Of a DNA stretch of 12,644 bases, positions 1-6,223 are shown one piece after another. Each line of letters begins with the position of its first letter. The stretch's first letter is position 1. The stretch comes from Planktomarina sp. (GTDB taxonomy: Bacteria; Pseudomonadota; Alphaproteobacteria; Rhodobacterales; Rhodobacteraceae), in NCBI GenBank assembly GCA_016780825.1, contig JADHLF010000054.1, positions 1 through 12,644 of the forward strand, in the 5' to 3' direction. Made by a program: the position numbers and the translations under genes. A model generated the notes under the pieces. It was not told the DNA's origin. It worked only from the letters and a program-made list of their open reading frames with translations, and did no database searches.

Positions 1-386
1 TTTTGGTTAAGCCACTTGGCGACAACGACATCATTGTAAGCTGCGAGAAACAGAAGGATGGGCCGCAGTTTGATACGATGCAGTTTTTGAAAGTCAGCGT
101 TGATCCGTCACTTGCGTTGCAGCAGGTTACTAGATCGGTTCCCAAAGCTAAGCTGACCAGCAATCAAGCAATGGCAATGGATGCGTTTTACGAGGCGACA
201 AAAGGCAATGTCGCCGCTGCTGGATTGGCTTTGGATGAGTGGCGTCCGTTCTTTAACGAACGACACACAGGCGACAATCAAGCTTCTAAAAACACTGCGT
301 TCGCTCGTGCTAGAAAAGAGCTAGTAGACAAGGGTTTAATAAAATGTAGCGATGATATTTACCGCTTAGGCGACAAGGCGACATGA
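1..386 (+). CDS. RepA-like AAA family ATPase, C-terminal part (5' end outside window)
   Basis: The frame is open to the left edge and ends in TGA at 384-386, so only the last ~127 residues are present. The visible part starts after the ATPase core. A strand segment reading 'SCEKQKDGPQFD' resembles the 'K-x-KD-x-x-x-F' segment that follows the RecA-like core in phage and plasmid RepA-type AAA ATPases. A small helical domain follows (about residues 50-127), with a 'DEWRPFF' helix and an 'ARKELVDKGLI' recognition-like helix, which reads as a winged helix. Such ATPases act in DNA replication or primase functions of phages and integrative elements. Family assignment is from memory of the pattern; the Walker motifs that would prove it lie outside the window. 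It is the only obvious mobile-element gene here and faces the truncated hpf fragment. Confidence 0.6.
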   Translation, partial: LVKPLGDNDIIVSCEKQKDGPQFDTMQFLKVSVDPSLALQQVTRSVPKAKLTSNQAMAMDAFYEATKGNVAAAGLALDEWRPFFNERHTGDNQASKNTAFARARKELVDKGLIKCSDDIYRLGDKAT

Positions 387-435
387 AGGCGACATCGCCA
401 ATGTCGTCAAATGGCATCATTCACATGAGGCGACA
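369..435 (+). repeat. Cluster of GGCGACA direct repeats (iteron-like)
   Basis: The heptamer GGCGACA occurs on the plus strand at 369-375, 377-383, 388-394 and 429-435. Further copies lie inside the upstream gene at 18-24, 194-200 and 270-276, and one inverted copy is at 209-215. Within the coding part the copies at 194 and 377 are in a different frame from those at 18, 270 and 369. The conservation is therefore at DNA level rather than forced by a protein repeat. Spacing is irregular. Seven copies in ~435 bases is far above chance for a 7-mer. A replication-initiator or regulatory binding site is an inference. Confidence 0.55.
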
Positions 436-472
436 CGACACGACACACCCCTATAGGGGTGTCGGGTGTCGT
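435..472. repeat. Long symmetric hairpin downstream of the AAA ATPase gene
   Basis: An inner perfect palindrome, ACACCCCTATAGGGGTGT (445-462), is flanked by a symmetric three-by-three mismatch. An outer 7-bp stem follows, ACGACAC (435-441) pairing with GTGTCGT (466-472). The overall symmetry centres between 453 and 454. No T-run follows on the plus strand, so it is not a classical intrinsic terminator in that direction. It could be a cruciform or protein site of the mobile element, or an mRNA-stabilising hairpin. Confidence 0.55.
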
Positions 473-516
473 CTGTGATATGTTGGAGGTACAAGAACTA
501 GCAGTTCTGAGTGCTT

Positions 517-579
517 CTAGTTCCCCACTCGCAAAGCCTCGCCAATGTCGATTTGTTTTCCGTTAATTTGATAAAGCAT
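517..579 (-). pseudogene. hpf: 5' fragment of hpf (hibernation promoting factor), truncated
   Basis: On the minus strand an AAGGAG ribosome binding site (585-590) sits 5 bases before ATG at 579. The ATG is followed by MLYQINGKQIDIGEALR and then an unrelated tail, VGN, and a TAG stop. The first 17 residues closely match the start of alphaproteobacterial long-form ribosome hibernation promoting factor (typically MRYQISGKQIDIGEALQ). The full protein is ~190 residues and dimerises 70S ribosomes in stationary phase, so this piece of 20 codons cannot be functional. Homology ends near base 531, which marks a breakpoint between chromosomal sequence and the element carrying the AAA ATPase. A weak TATTAT -10-like hexamer lies at 620-625 upstream. 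Too short for statistics, but the start context and peptide agree. Confidence 0.7.
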
Positions 580-638
580 TTTGTCTCCTTCAAAAGCAGC
601 CTCACATTTGGCAGAGCCGATAATATGAACATCGCGCT

Positions 639-833
639 CTAGTTTTCAGAGGAGGCCAACATCTCGCCGCCATAAGCATCCATCAGCTCCGCTCCAAATT
701 CCTCGGCACCTTCGCTCCTGAGGGCTGAGATATGAGCAACTGCGTCATCACGTACCTTGCGGCTTGGGTAAACCGTCACGATGGCAAAGCGGTCCAGCTC
801 AGCATCCATGAGCATTGAATGCTTCGCGCCCAA
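639..833 (-). pseudogene. Unidentified C-terminal gene remnant after tcuA
   Basis: An open frame of ~64 codons (TTG at 833 to TAG at 639-641) lies just downstream of tcuA. It is in the same frame and continues open back to the tcuA stop at 858-860. The peptide looks like real protein: it contains 'ELDRFAIVTVYPSRKVRDDAV' split by ordinary helical sequence, and it ends 'GGEMLASSEN'. I cannot assign a family. No ribosome binding site precedes TTG 833 or the ATGs at 815 and 809. The absence of a start signal suggests the 3' end of a gene whose 5' part was lost when the tcuA end was joined here. Alternatives are a small translated ORF coupled to tcuA, or chance. Confidence 0.35.
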
Positions 834-857
834 AGCCAGCAGGCCCGCAAACTCTTT

Positions 858-2327
858 CTAGGATCCCGCGGCGCCTTGGCCAGCGCGGCGGCCAAAAACA
901 GCACCGGAGGTCAAACCCGAACCACCGGGATAGCCGGCATAGAAAACACCGCCCAGAATTTCGCCGCAGGCAAATAACCCTTTGATGTGATCGCCGCCGC
1001 CTGTCAGCACCCTGCCCTCCGCATCCACCTTTAAACCGCCATAGGTGAATGTGATGCCTCCCGTAACCGGATAAGCGTAGAAAGGGCCTTGATCGAGAGT
1101 TTGTGCCCAATTTGATTTTGGAGGGTTCAGGCCGACTGTCGCCTTTCCATCCAAAACTGTGGGATCAAAACCCGTCGTTTGATCTACAGCCGCGTTATAG
1201 CGCGCTAAGGTTTCACTTGCGGCCGCCTGATCCACACCGCTCATCTGCGCGATCAGATCCTCCAGCCGATCTGCTTTGACAAAATGCGCATCTTTGAAAC
1301 GGTACTCATCGTAGAGCAGGTCATAGGTTTTGCTGTCAAAGACCTGCCACGCAAATTGGCCGGGCTGTTCTAGAATGGCCGCGCCATATTGCGCATAGGT
1401 GTAATTGCGAAAATTGGCGCCCTCATCCACAAAGCGCGCGCCATGGGCATTGAGCATGACCCCCAGGAAATAGGAAATCTTTCGATAGTTCTTGCGTTCA
1501 CCCGGTGGCAACTCAAGATTGCCAAAATCGGCCATATGCAGATCCATCGGCGTCGCGTGGCAGCCAGAGTAAAGCCCGTAATCCGCCGCGCCAAGTTCCA
1601 GCGCCATGAGAAGACCATCACCCGTATTATGCGGGGTTCCGCGCACCTTCGCCGCTTCCCAATTCTCTCCCATATGCTTGACCCGCAGCGCGCCATTGGC
1701 CTCAAAGCCGCCACAGGCCAGGATAACAGCGTCCGCAAGCAGCCGCTCTTGCCCAATCTGCACACCGCAGACACGCCCCGCGTCAGTGACCAAACCAGTG
1801 ACCGCACTGTTGTAACGGACCGTTCCCCCGAGCCGCTCAACTGCCGCCAATTCCATATCAAATAGGCCAACACCTTCATTTTCTGCCGCCAAGGTTAAAC
1901 CGCCCCAAAAGACATGACGGCCATCTTTTTCAAAACTCTGCCGGTTGTAGATGGGTTCAAATTTCACACCATGCGAGGCCAGCCAGCGCAGCGTTGCCCC
2001 GGACTGATGGACCAGCGCCTCCTGCTCTTCGGACAAGGGCCGCCCATCATTGAACCCCAGCAGGTCATTAGCAAATTTTTCTGTCGTGTAGCTGCCAAAA
2101 TCTGCCCTCTTCACCCGCGGATCCTCTGGGTTGCGCAGCAGCGGCAATAGATCGTCAGCGCCATCATAGGCAAACCGCATCGCCCCTGCTGTGTATTTTG
2201 TATTGCCACCCGATAAGGATTTATCAGCCTTTTCCAGAAGCGTAACACGAGCACCGCCTTCCAAAGCGGCGAGCGCTGCACAAAGGGCGGCATTTCCAGT
2301 TCCAACAACGATGACAGATTTTGACAT
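858..2327 (-). CDS. tcuA: FAD-dependent tricarballylate dehydrogenase TcuA-like flavoprotein
   Basis: This is a flavoprotein of the fumarate reductase/succinate dehydrogenase FAD-binding superfamily, most like TcuA, which oxidises tricarballylate to cis-aconitate. The N-terminal Rossmann fold starts 'VIVVGTGNAALCAALAALEGG' with GxGxxA at residues 9-14. It is followed by the acidic end of strand 2 ('LLEKA') and the FAD-contacting 'GGNTKYTAGAMR' near 40-51. The capping domain is in the middle ('HNTGDGLLMALELGA'). The C-terminal FAD loop reads 'GLFACGEILGG' and 'GYPGGSGLTSGAVFGRRAG'. Length is 489 residues, against ~467 for Salmonella TcuA. I prefer ATG 2327 (GGGAAA 6 bases upstream) over ATG 2339, which lacks a ribosome binding site and is closer to the operator. 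The membrane/iron-sulfur partner TcuB is not in the window. Related alternatives are a CobZ-type or another unsaturated-acid reductase/dehydrogenase. Confidence 0.82.
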   Translation of the reverse strand: MSKSVIVVGTGNAALCAALAALEGGARVTLLEKADKSLSGGNTKYTAGAMRFAYDGADDLLPLLRNPEDPRVKRADFGSYTTEKFANDLLGFNDGRPLSEEQEALVHQSGATLRWLASHGVKFEPIYNRQSFEKDGRHVFWGGLTLAAENEGVGLFDMELAAVERLGGTVRYNSAVTGLVTDAGRVCGVQIGQERLLADAVILACGGFEANGALRVKHMGENWEAAKVRGTPHNTGDGLLMALELGAADYGLYSGCHATPMDLHMADFGNLELPPGERKNYRKISYFLGVMLNAHGARFVDEGANFRNYTYAQYGAAILEQPGQFAWQVFDSKTYDLLYDEYRFKDAHFVKADRLEDLIAQMSGVDQAAASETLARYNAAVDQTTGFDPTVLDGKATVGLNPPKSNWAQTLDQGPFYAYPVTGGITFTYGGLKVDAEGRVLTGGGDHIKGLFACGEILGGVFYAGYPGGSGLTSGAVFGRRAGQGAAGS

Positions 2328-2350
2328 TGGCTTTCCCATTTGACTGAAGT

Positions 2351-2372
2351 ATTGTATCCAGGTGGATACAAT
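2351..2372. promoter_or_regulatory. Probable GntR operator between tcuA and gntR
   Basis: A perfect inverted repeat, ATTGTATCCA then GG then TGGATACAAT, occupies the 60-base gap between the divergent tcuA and gntR starts. Each arm ends in TACAAT when read outwards (2367-2372 on plus, 2351-2356 on minus), and each can serve as a -10 hexamer. A bound regulator would therefore cover both promoters. A TTGACT hexamer lies at 2340-2345, but it is 21 bases from the plus-strand TACAAT, which is not ideal. Inverted repeats with TTGTAT/ATACAA half-sites are typical of the FadR/VanR subfamilies of GntR. Binding by the adjacent gene product is inferred. Confidence 0.75.
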
Positions 2373-2387
2373 TTAGGCCTCTTTAAA

Positions 2388-3038
2388 ATGACCAAAACAG
2401 AATTGCAAGTTATGTCCCAAGGAGAAGCTGCCTATCATCGGCTTTACGAGGCCATACGCTCCGGCGATTTCCGCCCCGGCGACAGATTGCGCGAGATTGA
2501 GGTGGCCAAGAGGTTGGACCTGTCTCGCACGCCCGTGCGTGAAGCCCTGCGCAAGCTCGAAAGCGACGGGATTGTCGAACATCGCCCCCGGTTAGGAGCC
2601 GTGATCCGCACCCTGACCCCCTCCGAAGTTGTTGAACTTTACGAAATGCGGCTTGTTCTTGAGCGCACAGCGGCACAGATGGCTGCAAAACATGCCAATG
2701 ATGCTGAGATTGACCTGCTCAATGACCTAAATGATCAAATTGCAGCGCTCGGCGATGACACGCAACAGGCTGCGGCCTTAAATCAAGATTTCCACCATCG
2801 CATTTATCTGGCCAGTCGCAACCGCTTTTTATTGGCCTCGGCCCGGGGGCTCAACAATGCGCTCATGCTGTTGGGGCCCACAACTTTGGATGATGAAGCG
2901 CGTATAAAAACCGTGAGCGCGCAACATGCTCGGATCATAGAGGCGATCCGAGCGGGCGATCAAACAGCAGCTGGCGATGCGGCCGAGGCCCATTTGCAAA
3001 CCTCTTTGCGCCACAGGCTCAAGGGGCTGGACCGATGA
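2388..3038 (+). CDS. GntR family transcriptional regulator (FadR/FCD subfamily)
   Basis: This is a 216-residue repressor-type regulator. Residues ~12-76 form the GntR winged helix: 'AYHRLYEAIRSGDFRPGDRL', then 'EVAKRLDLSRTPVREALRKLESDGIV', the hallmark recognition helix. Residues ~80-205 form the all-helical FCD effector domain, with likely metal/ligand residues D134 and H136/H137 ('NQDFHHRI'), H180 and H202. Start choice is uncertain: ATG 2388 or ATG 2412 (MSQGEAAY). Neither has a strong ribosome binding site, and 2388 would leave a very short leader from the TACAAT hexamer. The stop overlaps the next gene by ATGA (3035-3038), so both are translationally coupled. It probably responds to the substrate or an intermediate of the pathway and controls tcuA and its own operon through the palindrome at 2351-2372. 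Confidence 0.9.
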   Translation: MTKTELQVMSQGEAAYHRLYEAIRSGDFRPGDRLREIEVAKRLDLSRTPVREALRKLESDGIVEHRPRLGAVIRTLTPSEVVELYEMRLVLERTAAQMAAKHANDAEIDLLNDLNDQIAALGDDTQQAAALNQDFHHRIYLASRNRFLLASARGLNNALMLLGPTTLDDEARIKTVSAQHARIIEAIRAGDQTAAGDAAEAHLQTSLRHRLKGLDR

Positions 3039-4072
3039 GCGCGCATCTCTACGCCTATACGGTCGCGGGTCTCGGCGTCCTTGCGTTCAAATTTTTGCAT
3101 CTGCCGCTGCCTTGGCTCTTAGGGCCAATCTTTTCTTGCTTGATTGCCGCCCTGCTCGGCGTGCCCATGCGTGGGTTCAAAGTGATCAATGAGGCGATGC
3201 GCAGTATTCTCGGCGTGGCCGTGGGCGCTACATTTTCCCTTTCGCTGCTGGTCTCCATGGGCGGCATGTGGCCAACGCTTTTGTTGATCCCGGTGATGAC
3301 CACTTGCATTGGACTCGTTGGCGTTTTTTACTTCCAGCGTCTATGGGGGTTTGATTTTGCCACCAGCTATTATTCTGCAATGCCAGGCGGCCTACAGGAC
3401 ATGCTCGTTTTTGGCGAAGAGGCAGGCGGCAATCTGCGCACACTCGCGCTCGTTCACGCCACGCGGGTCTTGGTCATCGTCGTGACCCTGCCTTTTCTAC
3501 TGACCTGGATTTGGAACGCGGATCTAACCAACCCCCCGGGCGCTCCGGCCGCCAGTATTGCGCTCTCACAGCTTGGGTGGATGATTTTCTGCGGGCTGGT
3601 TGGCTGGCAGCTGGCAAAACGTGCCGGCATGTTTGGAGCCTCAATCCTTGGGCCACTTTTGCTGGCTGCGCTCTTGTCCCTTACAGGCGTCCTACAACAC
3701 CGCCCTCCGTCAGAAGCCATTTGGGCGGCACAATTTTTTATCGGAATGAGCGTCGGGTGCAAATACGCCGGCGTCACCATGGCCGAAATCAGACGGGATG
3801 TGACGGCCGGGCTTGGGTTTTGCGTGCTGCTATTGTTACTGGCTGTAATCTTCGCCGAAGTGATCCACCTGGCAGGGCTGGCGCCACCTTTGGAGACCGT
3901 TCTTGCCTTCGCGCCGGGCGGACAAGCGGAATTGACCGTGCTTGCGCTCATTGTAGGGGCAGATATGGCCTTTGTGGTGGCCCATCATGTCTTGCGAATA
4001 TTTATCGTCATTCTGGGTGCGCCGCTCTTTGCGCGCCTGTTCCGCCCGAAAACTGGCGCCCGAAAGCCCTAA
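3035..4072 (+). CDS. AbrB family integral membrane protein (duplicated AbrB domains)
   Basis: This is a 345-residue polytopic inner-membrane protein with about ten hydrophobic segments and two tandem homologous halves. The first half carries 'PLPWLLGP' (24-31), 'MPGGLQDM' (116-123) and 'HATRVLVI' (141-148). The second repeats them as 'GASILGP' (201-207), 'FAPGGQAEL' (292-300) and 'HHVLRIFIV' (317-325). This duplicated PGG-containing pattern is the signature of the Gram-negative AbrB/AmoA-like membrane family (not the AbrB DNA-binding fold), whose transport substrates are mostly unknown. It overlaps gntR by 4 bases and is therefore coexpressed with it. The context suggests import or export of the carboxylate handled by tcuA, but that is inference. 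The gene ends convergently with the hydroxyacid dehydrogenase gene, 63 bases away. Confidence 0.85.
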   Translation: MSAHLYAYTVAGLGVLAFKFLHLPLPWLLGPIFSCLIAALLGVPMRGFKVINEAMRSILGVAVGATFSLSLLVSMGGMWPTLLLIPVMTTCIGLVGVFYFQRLWGFDFATSYYSAMPGGLQDMLVFGEEAGGNLRTLALVHATRVLVIVVTLPFLLTWIWNADLTNPPGAPAASIALSQLGWMIFCGLVGWQLAKRAGMFGASILGPLLLAALLSLTGVLQHRPPSEAIWAAQFFIGMSVGCKYAGVTMAEIRRDVTAGLGFCVLLLLLAVIFAEVIHLAGLAPPLETVLAFAPGGQAELTVLALIVGADMAFVVAHHVLRIFIVILGAPLFARLFRPKTGARKP

Positions 4073-4092
4073 GCAAACCCTCTGACTATGCC

Positions 4093-4108
4093 ATTTCTAA
4101 ACAGAAAT
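4093..4108. terminator. Weak hairpin in the convergent gap between abrB and the dehydrogenase gene
   Basis: The inverted repeat ATTTCT, AAAC loop, AGAAAT lies 20 bases after the abrB-family stop and 27 before the convergent dehydrogenase stop. A second GC-rich inverted pair (GCGCC/GGCGC) is just to its right. Neither is followed by a good T-run. This may be a weak bidirectional terminator, supported more by position than by sequence. Confidence 0.25.
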
Positions 4109-4135
4109 CAGGGCCGCGCCTGCCGGGGGCGCCTG

Positions 4136-5104
4136 TCACCGATAGGCTTCTGGATTGATCATATGACTAGGTGCGCCTGCGGCATAGGCATTAATTTGAT
4201 CAAAAATATCCGAAAATTGCATGTCAAACTCATCCTCGGTCACAAAGCCAATATGGGGCGTGGCCAGAACATTCGGGTGTGTGAGAAGTATATTTTCGCG
4301 ATCTGAAAGCGGCTCGTGATCGAACACATCTACAGCGGCATGAAGCTGACCCTTCGCAATCTCCGCCTCTAAGACACCGGGGGCCACAAGACCGGAGCGC
4401 GACGTGTTCACAAATAAAGCGCGTGGCGGCATCAATGCAAGGTCCTCGGCGGTGATCAAACCCCGGGTCGCGGAATTCAACCGAACATGCAGGCTGACGA
4501 TATCGGATTGTCTAAAAAAGGCCTCACGGGAGACAGCCACGGCTTCACCCGCGGCAGCGGCCCGTGCGCGCCCTGCCTCTGATCCCCACCATTGCACATT
4601 GAGCCCCAGCGCTTTGGCGTAGCCCGCAACCGCGCCTGCAATGCGCCCATATCCATAAAGCCCCAATGTTCTGCCGCGCAGGGTCCTGCCGACCCCCGAT
4701 TGCCACCGGCCCGCTTTGATTGAGGTCACCTGCTGCGGGATTTGCCGATAGCTGGCCAAAATCAACGCCAGAGTGTGCTCTGCGGCCGCATAGGATGGCG
4801 TATCTGAATGCATATTTGAGCAAAGCAGAACACCATGGGCCGTACAGGCCGGCACATCAACATGCGGGTAGACGCTGCGCTGTGAGATGAGTTTCAGATT
4901 TGGCAGGCCCGCCAATAGGTCAGCCCCAACCTTGGTGCGCTCACGAAAGAGCACCAAAGCCTCTGCCTCTTGCAATCGCGCGGCCAGTTTGACCGGGTCA
5001 GGCTCATGATCCGTCCAGACGGTAACCTCGTGATCGGCCAATTTGGCAAAGCACGGCAAGCTGCGCAGGGTATCGAACCAATCATCAAGAATATGAACCT
5101 TCAT
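4136..5104 (-). CDS. D-2-hydroxyacid dehydrogenase family protein
   Basis: This is a cytosolic NAD(P)-dependent oxidoreductase of 322 residues, the usual size for D-isomer-specific 2-hydroxyacid dehydrogenases, which interconvert a 2-oxo acid and the D-2-hydroxy acid. The nucleotide-binding loop is 'GLYGYGRIAG' (148-157). The catalytic triad is present: R236 in 'NTSRSG', E264 in 'DHEPL' and H284 in 'ATPHIGF'. The substrate cannot be read from sequence; phosphoglycerate-type, hydroxypyruvate-type or pathway-specific 2-oxo acids are all possible. It is the last gene of the minus-strand tct operon, starting 27 bases after the prpF-like stop with a modest AAGGG/AGGG ribosome binding site, so it is probably expressed with the transporter. 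Confidence 0.88.
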   Translation of the reverse strand: MKVHILDDWFDTLRSLPCFAKLADHEVTVWTDHEPDPVKLAARLQEAEALVLFRERTKVGADLLAGLPNLKLISQRSVYPHVDVPACTAHGVLLCSNMHSDTPSYAAAEHTLALILASYRQIPQQVTSIKAGRWQSGVGRTLRGRTLGLYGYGRIAGAVAGYAKALGLNVQWWGSEAGRARAAAAGEAVAVSREAFFRQSDIVSLHVRLNSATRGLITAEDLALMPPRALFVNTSRSGLVAPGVLEAEIAKGQLHAAVDVFDHEPLSDRENILLTHPNVLATPHIGFVTEDEFDMQFSDIFDQINAYAAGAPSHMINPEAYR

Positions 5105-5131
5105 CGCCCTATCACCCTTCTGTAAACGCGG

Positions 5132-6223
5132 TTAACGACCGGCCCAAATTGACCTTGGAATAAACACCTCTCCCGCCGCAATTTTTCGAGCGGTGCGTGT
5201 GAGACCTGCCGATTTTATTTCGAAACCTGTCGCCGTATCGGCATAATCAACCGCCACTTCAATCTTGCCCGAGGCATGTTCCAAAATGACATTGGCCGGG
5301 GTCTCATTTGATTTGGCAGCCATGCCCTCTGCAATCGTCCCTGGGGTCAACACACAAGACGCTAGGCATTGCGCGCCCGTGACGGCCATGGAAGGATGCG
5401 TACTCCAGGGCATGAAATAGCGGGTCGCAATTGTGCCGCCGGCCTTGGCGAGGGCCAGCAGGCCAAATTTTGGCGTCACCGATTTTGTGACATCCCCCAT
5501 CCCCATCAAAGCCCCTGCCTTTTGCCGTAGAGCTTCCATCTGATCAAAAAATGCGCGATTTTCATCCAGCTCAGCGGCCGTTTCATAGCCCGTCAGCCCA
5601 AAGCTCTCGGCCTTTGCAATCACCATGGGCATCGCAACATCCATGCAAGTCACAGCGATTCCGTCAATCTCATCAACCCGGTTACCTGTGGGCAAAAAGG
5701 CGCCCGTGCCCCCCCCGACCGTCTCCATGAATTGAACTGCAATGGGCGCCGAGGTTCCCGGCACGCCATCAATGCGCGCCCCGCCCTCATAGCTGACCTG
5801 TCGCCCAGGCGTTTGAATGACAGCGGCGACGCGCGCTTGCGTGTTCACTGCCAGAATATTCACCTGTGTCTCACCCTCTTGCGCCTCGACCAACCCCATC
5901 TCAATGGCGGCTGGACCCACGCCGGTCAAAATATTGCCGCAGGTGGGTTTGAAATCGACCAATTTATCTTCCACGCTCACTTGAGCGAAAAAGTAATCCA
6001 CATCGGCCCAAGGATCCTGTGACTTGGACAACATCGCCACTTTGGTCGTGACCGCCGCGCCACCGCCAATCCCGTCAATGTTCAGCGGATGACCAGAGCC
6101 CACAATCGCGATTAACACCTCAGCCAGAGTCTCGAGATCCTCGGGAAGGTCAGCGCGGTTCAGATATGGCCCCCGAGAGGTTCCACCACGCATAAGAAGA
6201 TAAGGGATCGCAGTTTGTGTCAT
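5132..6223 (-). CDS. PrpF/GalD family isomerase (4-oxalomesaconate tautomerase-like)
   Basis: This is a 363-residue enzyme of the PrpF family (diaminopimelate-epimerase-like two-domain fold). Members move double bonds in unsaturated tricarboxylates: PrpF acts on 2-methylaconitate and GalD on 4-oxalomesaconate. The opening 'MTQTAIPYLLMRGGTSRG', 'DGIGGG' (50-55) and 'FAQVSVED' resemble GalD more than PrpF. The two residues known to be catalytic in PrpF, a Lys and a Cys 34 positions apart, are found as K61 ('TTKVA') and C95 ('TCGN'). The second domain has 'THPSMAVTGAQCLASC'. ATG 6223 overlaps the tctAB stop by ATGA, which argues for translational coupling and for this start over ATG 6235. With TcuA and a tricarboxylate transporter alongside, aconitate- or oxalomesaconate-type acids are likely substrates. 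The exact one is unknown. Confidence 0.85.
   Translation of the reverse strand: MTQTAIPYLLMRGGTSRGPYLNRADLPEDLETLAEVLIAIVGSGHPLNIDGIGGGAAVTTKVAMLSKSQDPWADVDYFFAQVSVEDKLVDFKPTCGNILTGVGPAAIEMGLVEAQEGETQVNILAVNTQARVAAVIQTPGRQVSYEGGARIDGVPGTSAPIAVQFMETVGGGTGAFLPTGNRVDEIDGIAVTCMDVAMPMVIAKAESFGLTGYETAAELDENRAFFDQMEALRQKAGALMGMGDVTKSVTPKFGLLALAKAGGTIATRYFMPWSTHPSMAVTGAQCLASCVLTPGTIAEGMAAKSNETPANVILEHASGKIEVAVDYADTATGFEIKSAGLTRTARKIAAGEVFIPRSIWAGR

Noticed and set aside
1..640. CRISPR array or tRNA attachment site at the left edge
   Set aside because: The GGCGACA repeats are only 7 bases long with irregular spacing, unlike CRISPR repeats and spacers. No tRNA 3' end with CCA/T-arm pattern can be found near the hpf stub.
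1389..1865. Long plus-strand open frame opposite tcuA (158 codons)
   Set aside because: It is a shadow of the minus-strand flavoprotein gene. The peptide has no family features, there is no ribosome binding site, and the antisense frame is fully explained by tcuA codon bias.
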